Origin: a virus | Length of the DNA stretch: 38,134 nt | Virus record (IMG/VR): IMGVR_UViG_3300022602_000228 | Coordinates: 1 to 38,134 of that record | Direction: 5' to 3' (one strand) | Part shown: one piece after another, positions 22,954-30,024 of the stretch | How the letters are laid out: every line of letters starts with the position of its first letter | How positions within the stretch are numbered: position 1 is the first letter of the stretch | Notes under the pieces: generated by a model | The model's input: the letters and a program-made list of their open reading frames with translations, nothing else | Database searches by the model: none | What the model was told of the DNA's origin: nothing | Made by a program: the position numbers and the translations under genes

Positions 22954-23850
22954 ATGAAAATAGATTATTTATCAACTGAAGATCGTGGATTGCTAGATGC
23001 AGTGCCGTCTTATCTAAGCATTACCCAAATGCTAAAAGCATCGCCTGTTACGGAGGGAGTTGATCGCTTTATTTATCTGGAAGCCTCTAACGAGTCGTTA
23101 GATCAGCAGAATGAAGTAGTGCTTGCAAAAGCGCTTGAGGAATCGGCAGCTTATTACCTAAAGTTTGGCAATCTTGATATAGATCATTTCACTCAAATTG
23201 GTGCAAAAGCCGGGATTCCTAATTATGAATTATTTGAAATTGGCCGTCCTGTTGATGTGGCTGTACGCGACGGGGCGACCTTTGTTAAGGGGCAAATCTA
23301 TTCAGGTTCTGGATCAGCTGCCGAGCGTGCAAATTCTTTCTGGTCATCATTAACCGAACTTAACCCTCCTGCTCGCTGGTATCCCTCTGTGGGCGGCTCA
23401 GTCATTGCTAAGTCGGTGATTATTGATCCTGAAACTAAAGCAAAGCGTGCCGTTATCAATAAAGTTAGGTGGTCAAACATAGGTTTCTCAAAAACACCGG
23501 TTAACGCCAACCTAGCTACCGTATCTACTCTTCCTTTTGGCGCATTAGCAAAATCTTTGTGCGCTGAAGGCTTTGACTTCATCAAGGCCATTGAAGCGGG
23601 TTATGGAACAGATTCCGCAGCGCTATCAGGTGGTAGTGCATTGCGTAAACAAAGTTTGGAATCGAATCTTCTTAGTTACTGGGACTTTCGAGACCATCTT
23701 GCGGATGCTATCCGCAAAAAAAGAGTCAGTGGCGCCAAGCCTGCTGAACTTGTTAATTTCGCTCATAAACAGTTTGGCATGTCGGTTGATGTTGCCGCAG
23801 CTTCTGTTGAGCGTTTTCTAAGTGACCTAAAAAGAGGCTTGAAACAATGA
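22954..23850 (+). CDS. Prohead protease (HK97/U35-like) with capsid-like C-terminal motif
   Basis: From the ATG at 22954 the protein has 298 residues; a TTG at 22924 is less likely because it would run through the regulatory motif. The predicted catalytic residues are His78 in NLDIDHF and Ser145 in WYPSVGGSV, the layout of herpes/HK97-type prohead proteases. The enzyme matures the capsid by cutting scaffold and capsid peptides. After the protease domain, residues about 211-240 read KAIEAGYGTDSAALSGGSAL and RKQSLESNLL, clearly similar to residues 30-60 of the capsid protein encoded two genes downstream. The last 55 residues form a helical tail. Scaffold and capsid genes follow. Confidence 0.85.
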   Translation: MKIDYLSTEDRGLLDAVPSYLSITQMLKASPVTEGVDRFIYLEASNESLDQQNEVVLAKALEESAAYYLKFGNLDIDHFTQIGAKAGIPNYELFEIGRPVDVAVRDGATFVKGQIYSGSGSAAERANSFWSSLTELNPPARWYPSVGGSVIAKSVIIDPETKAKRAVINKVRWSNIGFSKTPVNANLATVSTLPFGALAKSLCAEGFDFIKAIEAGYGTDSAALSGGSALRKQSLESNLLSYWDFRDHLADAIRKKRVSGAKPAELVNFAHKQFGMSVDVAAASVERFLSDLKRGLKQ

Positions 23851-24476
23851 GTTTTGAAAAACTATTGGGCGAACTGGAAGAACTCCAGTCCATGCATAAA
23901 TCTGAACCTGCTAATGAAGATAAAGGCGGCGGTGATGAGGATGATAAAAAAATCGCGGAAGCGGCTGAATTAAATGACCAAGAAAATCATGATGAGCCTG
24001 CTGACGATAAAAATGAAAATGAAGACAAAGACAAAGATGATGAGCCTATGGGCAAGTCATTTAATTTCAAATTAGATTCTGGCGAAGAGATTGAAGCTGT
24101 TGATGGCACAGAATTTATTAAATCGTTAATGTCAAAAATTGATGGTCAAGAAGTATCTGTGAAGAAGTTTATGGGTACTGCGCTGGATCTTATTAAATCT
24201 CAAGGTGAGCAAATTAGCGCACTTAAAACCGAAATTACGAAGCTTGGCTCTGAAGGTCGTGGTCGTAAAACTGTTGTTTCAATAGCTGAAAAACCTGCTG
24301 CTGGAACAATGGCAAAAAGTGAGCCTGAAGGTTTATCTGCCGAAGAGTTTATGGCGAAAGCGTTAACAGCACAAGCTGCTGGCCGCTTAACCGCACTCGA
24401 TGTGTCGATAGCCGAGGCTTCATTCCTAAAAGGTCTGCCCGTTCGTGCCGACATTGTTAATAAAGTTCTAGTGTAA
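23847..24476 (+). CDS. Scaffold-like protein (209 aa)
   Basis: It overlaps the protease stop (ATGA). The N-terminal third is very acidic with low complexity (DDKKIAEAAELNDQENHDEP and a run of Asp, Glu and Lys), the middle has a helical part (SQGEQISALKTEITKLGSEG) and the C-terminal part is helical with basic ends. Position between protease and major capsid gene, acidity and coiled-coil content are typical of phage scaffolding proteins, which organise the prohead and are removed by the protease. No sequence family is recognised, so the role is inferred from context. Confidence 0.65.
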   Translation: MSFEKLLGELEELQSMHKSEPANEDKGGGDEDDKKIAEAAELNDQENHDEPADDKNENEDKDKDDEPMGKSFNFKLDSGEEIEAVDGTEFIKSLMSKIDGQEVSVKKFMGTALDLIKSQGEQISALKTEITKLGSEGRGRKTVVSIAEKPAAGTMAKSEPEGLSAEEFMAKALTAQAAGRLTALDVSIAEASFLKGLPVRADIVNKVLV

Positions 24477-24489
24477 CTAAGGAAAATAT

Positions 24490-25938
24490 ATGTTAAATCC
24501 TGCTCTGTTGCCCAGTGTCGCCAATGGGCAATCTGTTTCTGGCGAAATGTCATTTGGTGAAGTTGGTGAACTAAAGAAAGCTCTTGAAGCTGGCTATGGT
24601 TCTGATGTTGCTCAATTGCAAGGTGCTGGTGCATTACGTATCCAGTCTCTTGAGAAAACCATGTTATCTACCATTCAAGAAAACAAGCATTTTGCTTTGT
24701 TTAATGAGATGGCAAAAACTAATGCTACTGCAACTGTTGACGAATGGACTGAACAGTCTGGAGTTGGCGGATTTTTGGGCGGCTCAACTAACTCTGAAAC
24801 AGGTATTATTGCCGGTGCTCAAGGTCAATACAATCGTAGGGTTGGCTTAGTTAAATACTTAATGACTCGTCGTGAGGTATCTTTCGTTTCTACTCTGCAA
24901 AATTCAATTGTAGAAGCTGAAGCAGTTGAAGCGCAAAACGGTGCTTTGCAGTTATTGACTGATGCTGAATTCTTAAGTTTTGAGGGCGATAGCTCAATCG
25001 TTCAAACTGAATTTGATGGTATTTATTCACAAATCGCCTCTTTGGGCGACAGTGAGCATATTATTGATGCAGCGGGCGAGCCATTAAATAGCATTAGTGC
25101 TATTGACCAAGCGGCAGCATTGATCACTGGCTTTGGTAACTTTGGTACTCCAACGCATTTGTTCATGTCGCAATTAAATCAATCTGATTTCAACACCCAT
25201 CTTGATCCTGCTTTCCGTGTTTCACTGAATGGCACATCTCAAGAATTGATGTTAGGCGCACCTGTTAAAGGTATTTCTACATCATGGGGCGATATTAAAA
25301 CAATTCCCGATGTATTTATCCGTGATGAGCGCCAACAAAAGCCTTTTGAAGTTGAGTTCCCAACTGTAGCTTCTCAAAATGCACTTTTCAAGCCTGCTAC
25401 CGTAACTGCTGTTGCAGCTGCTGGCGGTGCTGATTCTAAATGGAAAGCAAGCCAAGGTGGCAATTACTATTATGCAGTTGCTGGCGTTAATGCTGCTGGT
25501 CAGTCAACCGTAGTTGTTACAGATCAAATTGCTGTTTCTGCTGGTGATGCAGTTACTTTAACAATTGCTCGTTCTGCTTCTGGTGCTGAGACTGGTTATG
25601 CGATCTATCGTGGTCGATTGAATGGTTCTGATGCTGTTGATGATTTGCGTTTGATGTGCCGTATTCCTGCATCAGGCGCAACAACTACTTTTGTAGACAA
25701 AAATCGCAAGATACCAGGTACTACAAAAGCATATTTATTGAATATGTTGCCAGGCCAGCAAGCAATTACATGGCGTCAATACTTGCCTATGACTAAATTC
25801 CCATTGTATCCAACTAATGCAGCGACCGTGCCATGGGCGCAATTGTTGTTTGGTTACCTAAGAATCGGCAAGCGCAAGCATCATGTTGTTATTGAAAACA
25901 TCGTTCCATCAGGTGCTTTATGGAAGCCTTTCGGATAA
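24490..25938 (+). CDS. Major capsid protein with inserted Ig/Fn3-like domain
   Basis: A 482-residue protein in the major-capsid position, after protease and scaffold genes, with AAGGAAA before its ATG. The HK97-type fold is suggested by the helical N-arm, the QYNRRVGLVKYLMTRREVSF segment and the closing FPLYPTNAATVPWAQLLFGYL. Residues about 300-408 look like an inserted beta-sandwich: NYYYAVAGVNAAGQSTVVV, AVTLTIARSASGAETGYAIY, then a return to capsid sequence at GTTKAYLLNMLPGQQAITW. Such insertions usually decorate the capsid surface. Residues 30-60 (ALEAGYGSDVAQLQGAGALR and following) resemble the C-terminal part of the protease. A strong terminator follows the gene. Confidence 0.9.
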   Translation: MLNPALLPSVANGQSVSGEMSFGEVGELKKALEAGYGSDVAQLQGAGALRIQSLEKTMLSTIQENKHFALFNEMAKTNATATVDEWTEQSGVGGFLGGSTNSETGIIAGAQGQYNRRVGLVKYLMTRREVSFVSTLQNSIVEAEAVEAQNGALQLLTDAEFLSFEGDSSIVQTEFDGIYSQIASLGDSEHIIDAAGEPLNSISAIDQAAALITGFGNFGTPTHLFMSQLNQSDFNTHLDPAFRVSLNGTSQELMLGAPVKGISTSWGDIKTIPDVFIRDERQQKPFEVEFPTVASQNALFKPATVTAVAAAGGADSKWKASQGGNYYYAVAGVNAAGQSTVVVTDQIAVSAGDAVTLTIARSASGAETGYAIYRGRLNGSDAVDDLRLMCRIPASGATTTFVDKNRKIPGTTKAYLLNMLPGQQAITWRQYLPMTKFPLYPTNAATVPWAQLLFGYLRIGKRKHHVVIENIVPSGALWKPFG

Positions 25939-25963
25939 CTGATGTGATTGGTTAGCGCAAAAT

Positions 25964-25995
25964 AAGTGCCGTGAAATAAGTAGCGGCACTTTTTT
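25964..25995 (+). terminator. Rho-independent terminator after the capsid gene
   Basis: AAGTGCCG and CGGCACTT form a perfect 8-bp stem with a 12-base loop, followed by a T run, 26 bases after the capsid stop. Confidence 0.88.
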
Positions 25996-26054
25996 AGCAT
26001 CTGAATTTGAGTCAATAAAGGCAAATGCCTTTGTTCTGGATTAGAGGAATAGTT

Positions 26055-26306
26055 ATGCCGCAAGTTATTTGCACTTTACCTAATGCCGCTGATGTCATTA
26101 GCGGTTACAAATTTTTACAACATCCAGAAGGAAAGATCTCTGAAGATTTGCCAGTGGATGTTGCCAATCGTATTTCTTCAATTGCTGGCTATAAGCTGGC
26201 AGATAGCAAAGCTACGCCTAAACAATCCCAAGTAGCTCAAAAGCCTAGCGTTGATGACGTTATTCATGCTGATGAAGTTACATCGGCACAACCAGCAAAA
26301 AAATAA
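26055..26306 (+). CDS. Small conserved phage protein downstream of capsid (83 aa)
   Basis: The ATG at 26055 is preceded by GAGGAA at a good distance; an earlier ATG at 26025 has no such site. The product, MPQVICTLPNAADVISGYKF followed by HPEGKISEDLPVDVANRISS and IAGYKL, resembles short proteins found just after capsid genes in other phages, with a hydrophobic N-terminal domain and an Ala/Lys/Gln-rich tail. It is flanked by terminators on both sides and so may be transcribed separately. Its role in the head is not known. Confidence 0.65.
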   Translation: MPQVICTLPNAADVISGYKFLQHPEGKISEDLPVDVANRISSIAGYKLADSKATPKQSQVAQKPSVDDVIHADEVTSAQPAKK

Positions 26307-26321
26307 AATATAAATTTTTAA

Positions 26322-26347
26322 ATGCCTAATTTTTATTAGGCGTTTTA
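26322..26347 (+). terminator. Rho-independent terminator
   Basis: ATGCCTAAT and ATTAGGCGT form a 9-bp stem with one G-T pair around a TTTT loop, followed by TTTATTTT. It ends the unit of the small gene at 26055. Confidence 0.8.
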
Positions 26348-26355
26348 TTTTGCGT

Positions 26356-26364
26356 GGTCGTGAC
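26356..26364 (+). promoter_or_regulatory. GGTCGTGAC element, first of a pair before the fibre module
   Basis: An exact copy right after a terminator, 61 bases before the ATG at 26425. It is followed by another exact copy 48 bases downstream, the only place in the window with two copies together. Confidence 0.5.
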
Positions 26365-26403
26365 ACGATGATGTGAATCGAAAGCAACGAGTGTCCTATT
26401 AAT

Positions 26404-26412
26404 GGTCGTGAC
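26404..26412 (+). promoter_or_regulatory. GGTCGTGAC element, second of a pair before the fibre module
   Basis: An exact copy 12 bases before the ATG at 26425, in the context TTAATGGTCGTGACGAG. No -10-like hexamer can fit between this copy and the start, so the upstream copy at 26356 is more likely to serve transcription here. Confidence 0.5.
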
Positions 26413-26424
26413 GAGAGTATATGA

Positions 26425-26715
26425 ATGAGTATCACAGAGAGCTTGGTATTAGATGATGGTCTAAGCCTAGTCCTGGATAGTGTCGAGCTTTATAGCTCAC
26501 CTGGAGATTCCGTAATTAGATATGCCTTTACGGACTCTATGGAGTGGCTAGTTCAGCACAATAAAGGCACCTCTTTATTTATAGAGAGGCTTACAGATTT
26601 AGATGGATATAGGTTTATGGCATCCACAAAAATAATTGATGACAATTCGTTTGTTGTGGAATTAACAGAAGCTACAAGTGGATTTGTCGATGTTATTTTC
26701 AATACAACATTCTGA
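26425..26715 (+). CDS. Hypothetical virion-type protein (96 aa)
   Basis: The product starts MSITESLVLDDGLSLVLDSV and is beta-rich. Its end, VVELTEATSGFVDVIFNTTF, resembles a segment of the fibre protein at 30025 (KIELSEAMTGTVVLFSM), and similar endings occur in the C-terminal domain of the long fibre at 26931. It is the first gene of the fibre module, after two GGTCGTGAC elements, and its stop overlaps the following frame. A small adaptor or tip-domain protein is plausible but not shown. Confidence 0.6.
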   Translation: MSITESLVLDDGLSLVLDSVELYSSPGDSVIRYAFTDSMEWLVQHNKGTSLFIERLTDLDGYRFMASTKIIDDNSFVVELTEATSGFVDVIFNTTF

Positions 26716-26726
26716 TGGAGCGACGA

Positions 26727-26927
26727 ATGGATAAGTTTTCATGTAAGGAGTTACACCTTGCTGCATTTATAAAAAGTAATGGCGCAGAATTTTTAGGCTT
26801 TGAGAGCGGATCGTTTGTTTTCGAGAGCGATAAATCATTAGGCCAGTGGAGAGTGGAGCACAGCAATAGCTGTTGTCGCCGAGTGGATCAAGAACTTATT
26901 AACCTTCGCAAATTTTTAAAGAGATAA
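26727..26927 (+). CDS. DUF5659-like small protein (66 aa)
   Basis: The ATG at 26727 has GGAG seven bases upstream; an ATG at 26715 overlapping the previous stop is the alternative. The sequence MDKFSCKELHLAAFIKSNGA, then FLGFESGSFVFESDKSLGQW and VDQELINLRKFLKR, follows the DUF5659 pattern (a D-x-x-L-A-A-F-L start, an F-V-F-E strand and a final R-K-x-L-K helix). Members are short phage proteins near tail or fibre genes with unknown function. The long fibre gene starts three bases after its stop. Confidence 0.65.
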   Translation: MDKFSCKELHLAAFIKSNGAEFLGFESGSFVFESDKSLGQWRVEHSNSCCRRVDQELINLRKFLKR

Positions 26928-26930
26928 AAA

Positions 26931-29291
26931 ATGGCACAATTTCCAAGAATTCACGGCATTAACCTTGCTAATAATAGCTGGATCGAAAATCTTAACGTAG
27001 AGCGTTTGGCAGCTGATCCAGTTCCCGCTCAGCCTGGTAGAGTCTGGTTTAATACAGCTGAAAGAAATTTTAAATATTCATCATTAGATGCAAATGGTGC
27101 GGTAATTATACGCGCATTTATTCTTGATTCTGATGTTGCTAGCGCATTGGCATCAGCTGAGTCATATACTGATACAAAAATTGCTCAGTTAGTAGATGCA
27201 GCTCCTGCATTATTAGATACTTTGCGTGAACTTGCTCAAGCAATTGCTAACGATCCTAATTTTGTTACTACAATCTTAAATGATATTGCCCAGGCAAAAG
27301 CTGATTTGCAAGTTGAAGTTGATGGCTTATCGGCTGCTTTGGCTGCTGAAGTTGCTCGCGCTTCTAATGAAGAAAGCGTTTTGCAAGTTGCTATCAACAC
27401 CGAAGAATCACGCGCTATATCTGCTGAAAGCGCATTAGATTCTCGCGCTACTTCATTAGAAGGTCGCGCAACAAATCTTGAATCAGGTTTGGCTGCAGAG
27501 GTTTCTCGTGCAACTGGCGCTGAAAATACTCTTCAAAATAATCTTGATGCTGAGGCTGCTACTCGTTTAGCTAATGATAACACTCTGCAATCTAACTTAA
27601 ATAAAGAGATTGCTGATCGTTCGTCAGCTATTACTGCTGCAACAAATTCATTAAACGCAGAAGTTGCTCGCGCTACAGCTGCTGAAAACCAAGTTGCTTT
27701 AGATTTATCTAATGAAGTAACTCGCGCAACAGCTGCTGAGGCTGGTTTAACTGCTGCCGTTGCATCTGAATCAACTCGCGCTCAAGCTGCTGAAAGCAAT
27801 TTATCTGCTGAGATTGCTTCTGAGACTTCGCGTGCTCAAGGCGCTGAAAACCAGCTAACAACTAATCTGTCTGCTGAAGTTGCTCGCGCTCAATCAGCTG
27901 AGTCTGCAATTACTTCTAACTTAACTGCTGAAGCTCAACGTGCAACAACTGCTGAAGCTGGCTTATCTGCAAGCATTTCTACTGAAGTATCGCGCGCTCA
28001 ATCTGCTGAAAATACATTAACAAGTAATTTGGCTGCTGAAACTTCACGCGCACAAGGTGCGGAAGCCAAATTAACTTCTGACTTATCTGCGGAAGTAACT
28101 AGAGCTACTGCAGCGGAAGGCGTCTTAACTACTGGCTTAAATGCTGAAGTTATTCGTGCAACTGCAGCTGAATCTGCGTTAGGTCAACGTATTGATAATG
28201 TTATTTCTAATACTGATCCTGCCGCAATTGATTCTATTTCTGAGTTATTGTCTTTAATCAACAAAGACGATGCTGACTTATTGGCGTCAATCAATACGAT
28301 GTCTACAAGCGCGGCTTCTGCACTTGCTGCTGAAGTAGCTCGCGCTAAAGCTGAAGAAGCTACACTACAAGGCAGTGTAAATGCAGAAGTGATTCGTGCG
28401 ACTGCAGCTGAAGGTATTTTAACTGCGGCTTTAGCTCAAGAAGTTCTTGATCGTACTGCTGGCGACTTAGCTAATTCTAATGCAATTTCCGCTGAAACAA
28501 CTCGTGCAACAGCTGCAGAAGGTGTTTTAACTACTGGCTTGACATCTGAAGTTACTCGCGCTCAAGCATCTGAAAGCCAATTATCATCTGATTTGGCTTC
28601 TGAGACATCTGCTCGTATTGCTGTCGACTCTGCTTTAGACACTCGCGTAACGACTGTTGAGGGTCAAGTTAACGGCAAAATTGGCGACCTAACTACTTTA
28701 GCAACTAATGCTAAAACTACTTTAGTAGCTGCGGTTAATGAAGTAGATGCATTAGCTTTACAAGTTAAGTCTGATCTTGCAGCAGAAGTAGTTAGAGCAA
28801 CGACTGCAGAAGCTTCTGTACAAGCAGCAGCTGCGGCTGATGCAACAGCTAAAGCTAGTGCGGCTCAAGCAGCAGCGCAAACTTACGCTGATGGCTTGGC
28901 TGCAAATGAAACAGCTGCGTTGCAAGCGGCTAGCTTGGCTTTGACTAACGAAATCAATAACGAAGTTACCAGAGCAACTGCTGCTGAGGCAACTTTGACA
29001 ACTGGTTTGTCTAATGAGGTTGCGGCACGTACTGCTGCTGATACTCAGATCCGTTCTGACATCAATGCAAACATCTTTACATTCCAGTCAGGTGTTTCTG
29101 CAACTACTCACGTTGTTGCTCATAACCTAAATGCTGATTTTGTAGACTTTACTGTACTTACTCAAGGCGCAGATGGCGTTTATAGAAATGACATCGTTTG
29201 CGTTGAAGAGACTAATGGCAATACATTGACTGTTTATTTATCAGATGCTTCAAAAGTTAAGGTTGCTGTACAAGCAATAAAATCTATTTGA
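26931..29291 (+). CDS. Long coiled-coil fibre protein
   Basis: A 786-residue virion fibre candidate. The N-terminal 75 residues (FPRIHGINLANNSWIENLNV to VWFNTAERNFKY) look like an attachment domain. A long helical shaft follows, with consensus ExxRAxxAExxLxxxLxx repeated every 18 residues without gaps between about 27660 and 28190, and looser copies elsewhere. The C-terminal domain (about residues 715-786, ATTHVVAHNLNADFVDFTVL to KVKVAVQAIKSI) is beta-rich. A stretch IDNVISNTDPAAIDSISELL is shared with the fibre at 30025. The gene stops with TGA, but the same frame stays open for 74 more codons. Such proteins form head or tail fibres or whiskers; the exact location on the virion is unknown. 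Confidence 0.8.
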   Translation: MAQFPRIHGINLANNSWIENLNVERLAADPVPAQPGRVWFNTAERNFKYSSLDANGAVIIRAFILDSDVASALASAESYTDTKIAQLVDAAPALLDTLRELAQAIANDPNFVTTILNDIAQAKADLQVEVDGLSAALAAEVARASNEESVLQVAINTEESRAISAESALDSRATSLEGRATNLESGLAAEVSRATGAENTLQNNLDAEAATRLANDNTLQSNLNKEIADRSSAITAATNSLNAEVARATAAENQVALDLSNEVTRATAAEAGLTAAVASESTRAQAAESNLSAEIASETSRAQGAENQLTTNLSAEVARAQSAESAITSNLTAEAQRATTAEAGLSASISTEVSRAQSAENTLTSNLAAETSRAQGAEAKLTSDLSAEVTRATAAEGVLTTGLNAEVIRATAAESALGQRIDNVISNTDPAAIDSISELLSLINKDDADLLASINTMSTSAASALAAEVARAKAEEATLQGSVNAEVIRATAAEGILTAALAQEVLDRTAGDLANSNAISAETTRATAAEGVLTTGLTSEVTRAQASESQLSSDLASETSARIAVDSALDTRVTTVEGQVNGKIGDLTTLATNAKTTLVAAVNEVDALALQVKSDLAAEVVRATTAEASVQAAAAADATAKASAAQAAAQTYADGLAANETAALQAASLALTNEINNEVTRATAAEATLTTGLSNEVAARTAADTQIRSDINANIFTFQSGVSATTHVVAHNLNADFVDFTVLTQGADGVYRNDIVCVEETNGNTLTVYLSDASKVKVAVQAIKSI
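27660..28190 (+). repeat. About ten tandem 54-bp (18-codon) coiled-coil repeats
   Basis: Within the fibre gene the protein repeats with an exact 18-residue period, for example EVTRATAAEAGLTAAVAS, ESTRAQAAESNLSAEIAS and ETSRAQGAENQLTTNLSA. The DNA copies differ by many silent changes, so they are not recent duplications. Confidence 0.85.
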
Positions 29292-29513
29292 ACAAGTCCC
29301 GCTGTAGTAACAGCGCCGGTGGTAATTCCACCTGTTGTAATAAAAACAGCGGTCTCTGTGGAGACTGTATATATAGGATGGTTATCTGCTGCCGATCAAG
29401 CGGCACTCCATCTTAAATATGACACCTATCATCCTAATGGTAGTGTTAGTTGGTCTCCATATTGGATAAAGAAAACAACGTATAGCGATGGATCAATTTC
29501 CTACACTATATAA
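29292..29513 (+). other. In-frame extension of the fibre gene beyond a TGA stop
   Basis: Directly after the TGA at 29289-29291 the fibre frame continues for 73 sense codons to a TAA at 29511-29513. It starts with a Pro/Val linker (TSPAVVTAPVVIPPVVIKTA) and ends with an aromatic domain (YIGWLSAADQAALHLKYDTY and SVSWSPYWIKKTTYSDGSIS). No ATG occurs in it and the only candidate start, GTG at 29319, has no ribosome binding site. A terminator comes 26 bases after its end, so it is on the fibre transcript. It is either made by stop-codon readthrough or is the remnant of a longer fibre cut by a nonsense mutation. Confidence 0.65.
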
Positions 29514-29538
29514 GTTAATGTTCAAAAAATAAGGTTAG

Positions 29539-29572
29539 ACGGTGGGTTGGGCAACTTGCTCACCGTTTTTTT
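29539..29572 (+). terminator. Rho-independent terminator after the long fibre gene
   Basis: ACGGTG and CACCGT pair around a region that itself folds (GTTG/CAAC), and seven T follow. Confidence 0.8.
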
Positions 29573-29596
29573 AAAAGTGCTTGTGACTGTGCTGTT

Positions 29597-29803
29597 ATGA
29601 AACAAATGCCGAATGTTTGGTTAGACACTTTAACCACTTTTGATGACGCTTTAGTACATATTGAGGGGTGTCTTAATACGCTCAAAGAAAACGCCATTGA
29701 GGCTGATTTTTATAAAAAGCCAGTCAGAGAGCAGTTTAAAAATGACGTTATTTTTATGAAGCAGTTTTTTGAAAAAGCTGAATCCTTGTCAAGGGCGAAT
29801 TAA
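29597..29803 (+). CDS. Small hypothetical protein (68 aa)
   Basis: The product starts MKQMPNVWLDTLTTFDDALV and is helical, with a Lys/Phe-rich C-terminal half. Its stop overlaps the start of the next small gene by one base (TAATG), so the two form a translational pair. I see no good ribosome binding site. It lies between two fibre genes; a chaperone role for fibre assembly would fit the position, but nothing in the sequence proves it. Confidence 0.5.
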   Translation: MKQMPNVWLDTLTTFDDALVHIEGCLNTLKENAIEADFYKKPVREQFKNDVIFMKQFFEKAESLSRAN

Positions 29804-30006
29804 TGAAAGAACACCACTTAAATCATCATATATATGGATGGCTAGAGAAGATCCAGGAGAATATTGATACGTTTAAATTAAGGAGCGATGTAACTGATAC
29901 TGAAAAATTGACGTTTATTTCTCATCAATATCATTTGGTCATGCTGATTTATAAGACGCTTAACGGGCAAGCAATTTATGTTGGCGCTAAAAAACCAGCA
30001 TCCTAA
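29803..30006 (+). CDS. Small hypothetical protein (67 aa)
   Basis: The product starts MKEHHLNHHIYGWLEKIQEN and has a His-rich N-terminus and a helical core similar in size to its upstream partner. The start overlaps the previous stop by one base. It is followed 18 bases later by the second fibre gene, which has its own AAAGGAAA ribosome binding site. No family is recognised. Confidence 0.5.
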   Translation: MKEHHLNHHIYGWLEKIQENIDTFKLRSDVTDTEKLTFISHQYHLVMLIYKTLNGQAIYVGAKKPAS

Positions 30007-30024
30007 TAAATAAAGGAAATAAAT

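Noticed and set aside
27340-29060. Possible CRISPR or minisatellite array in the repetitive fibre gene
   Set aside because: The period is 54 bases and coding throughout, with silent variation between copies; there are no conserved palindromic repeats with unique spacers.
29319-29513. Independent 64-residue gene starting at GTG 29319
   Set aside because: There is no ribosome binding site and the frame is continuous with the fibre gene across the TGA, so it is better described as an extension of that gene.
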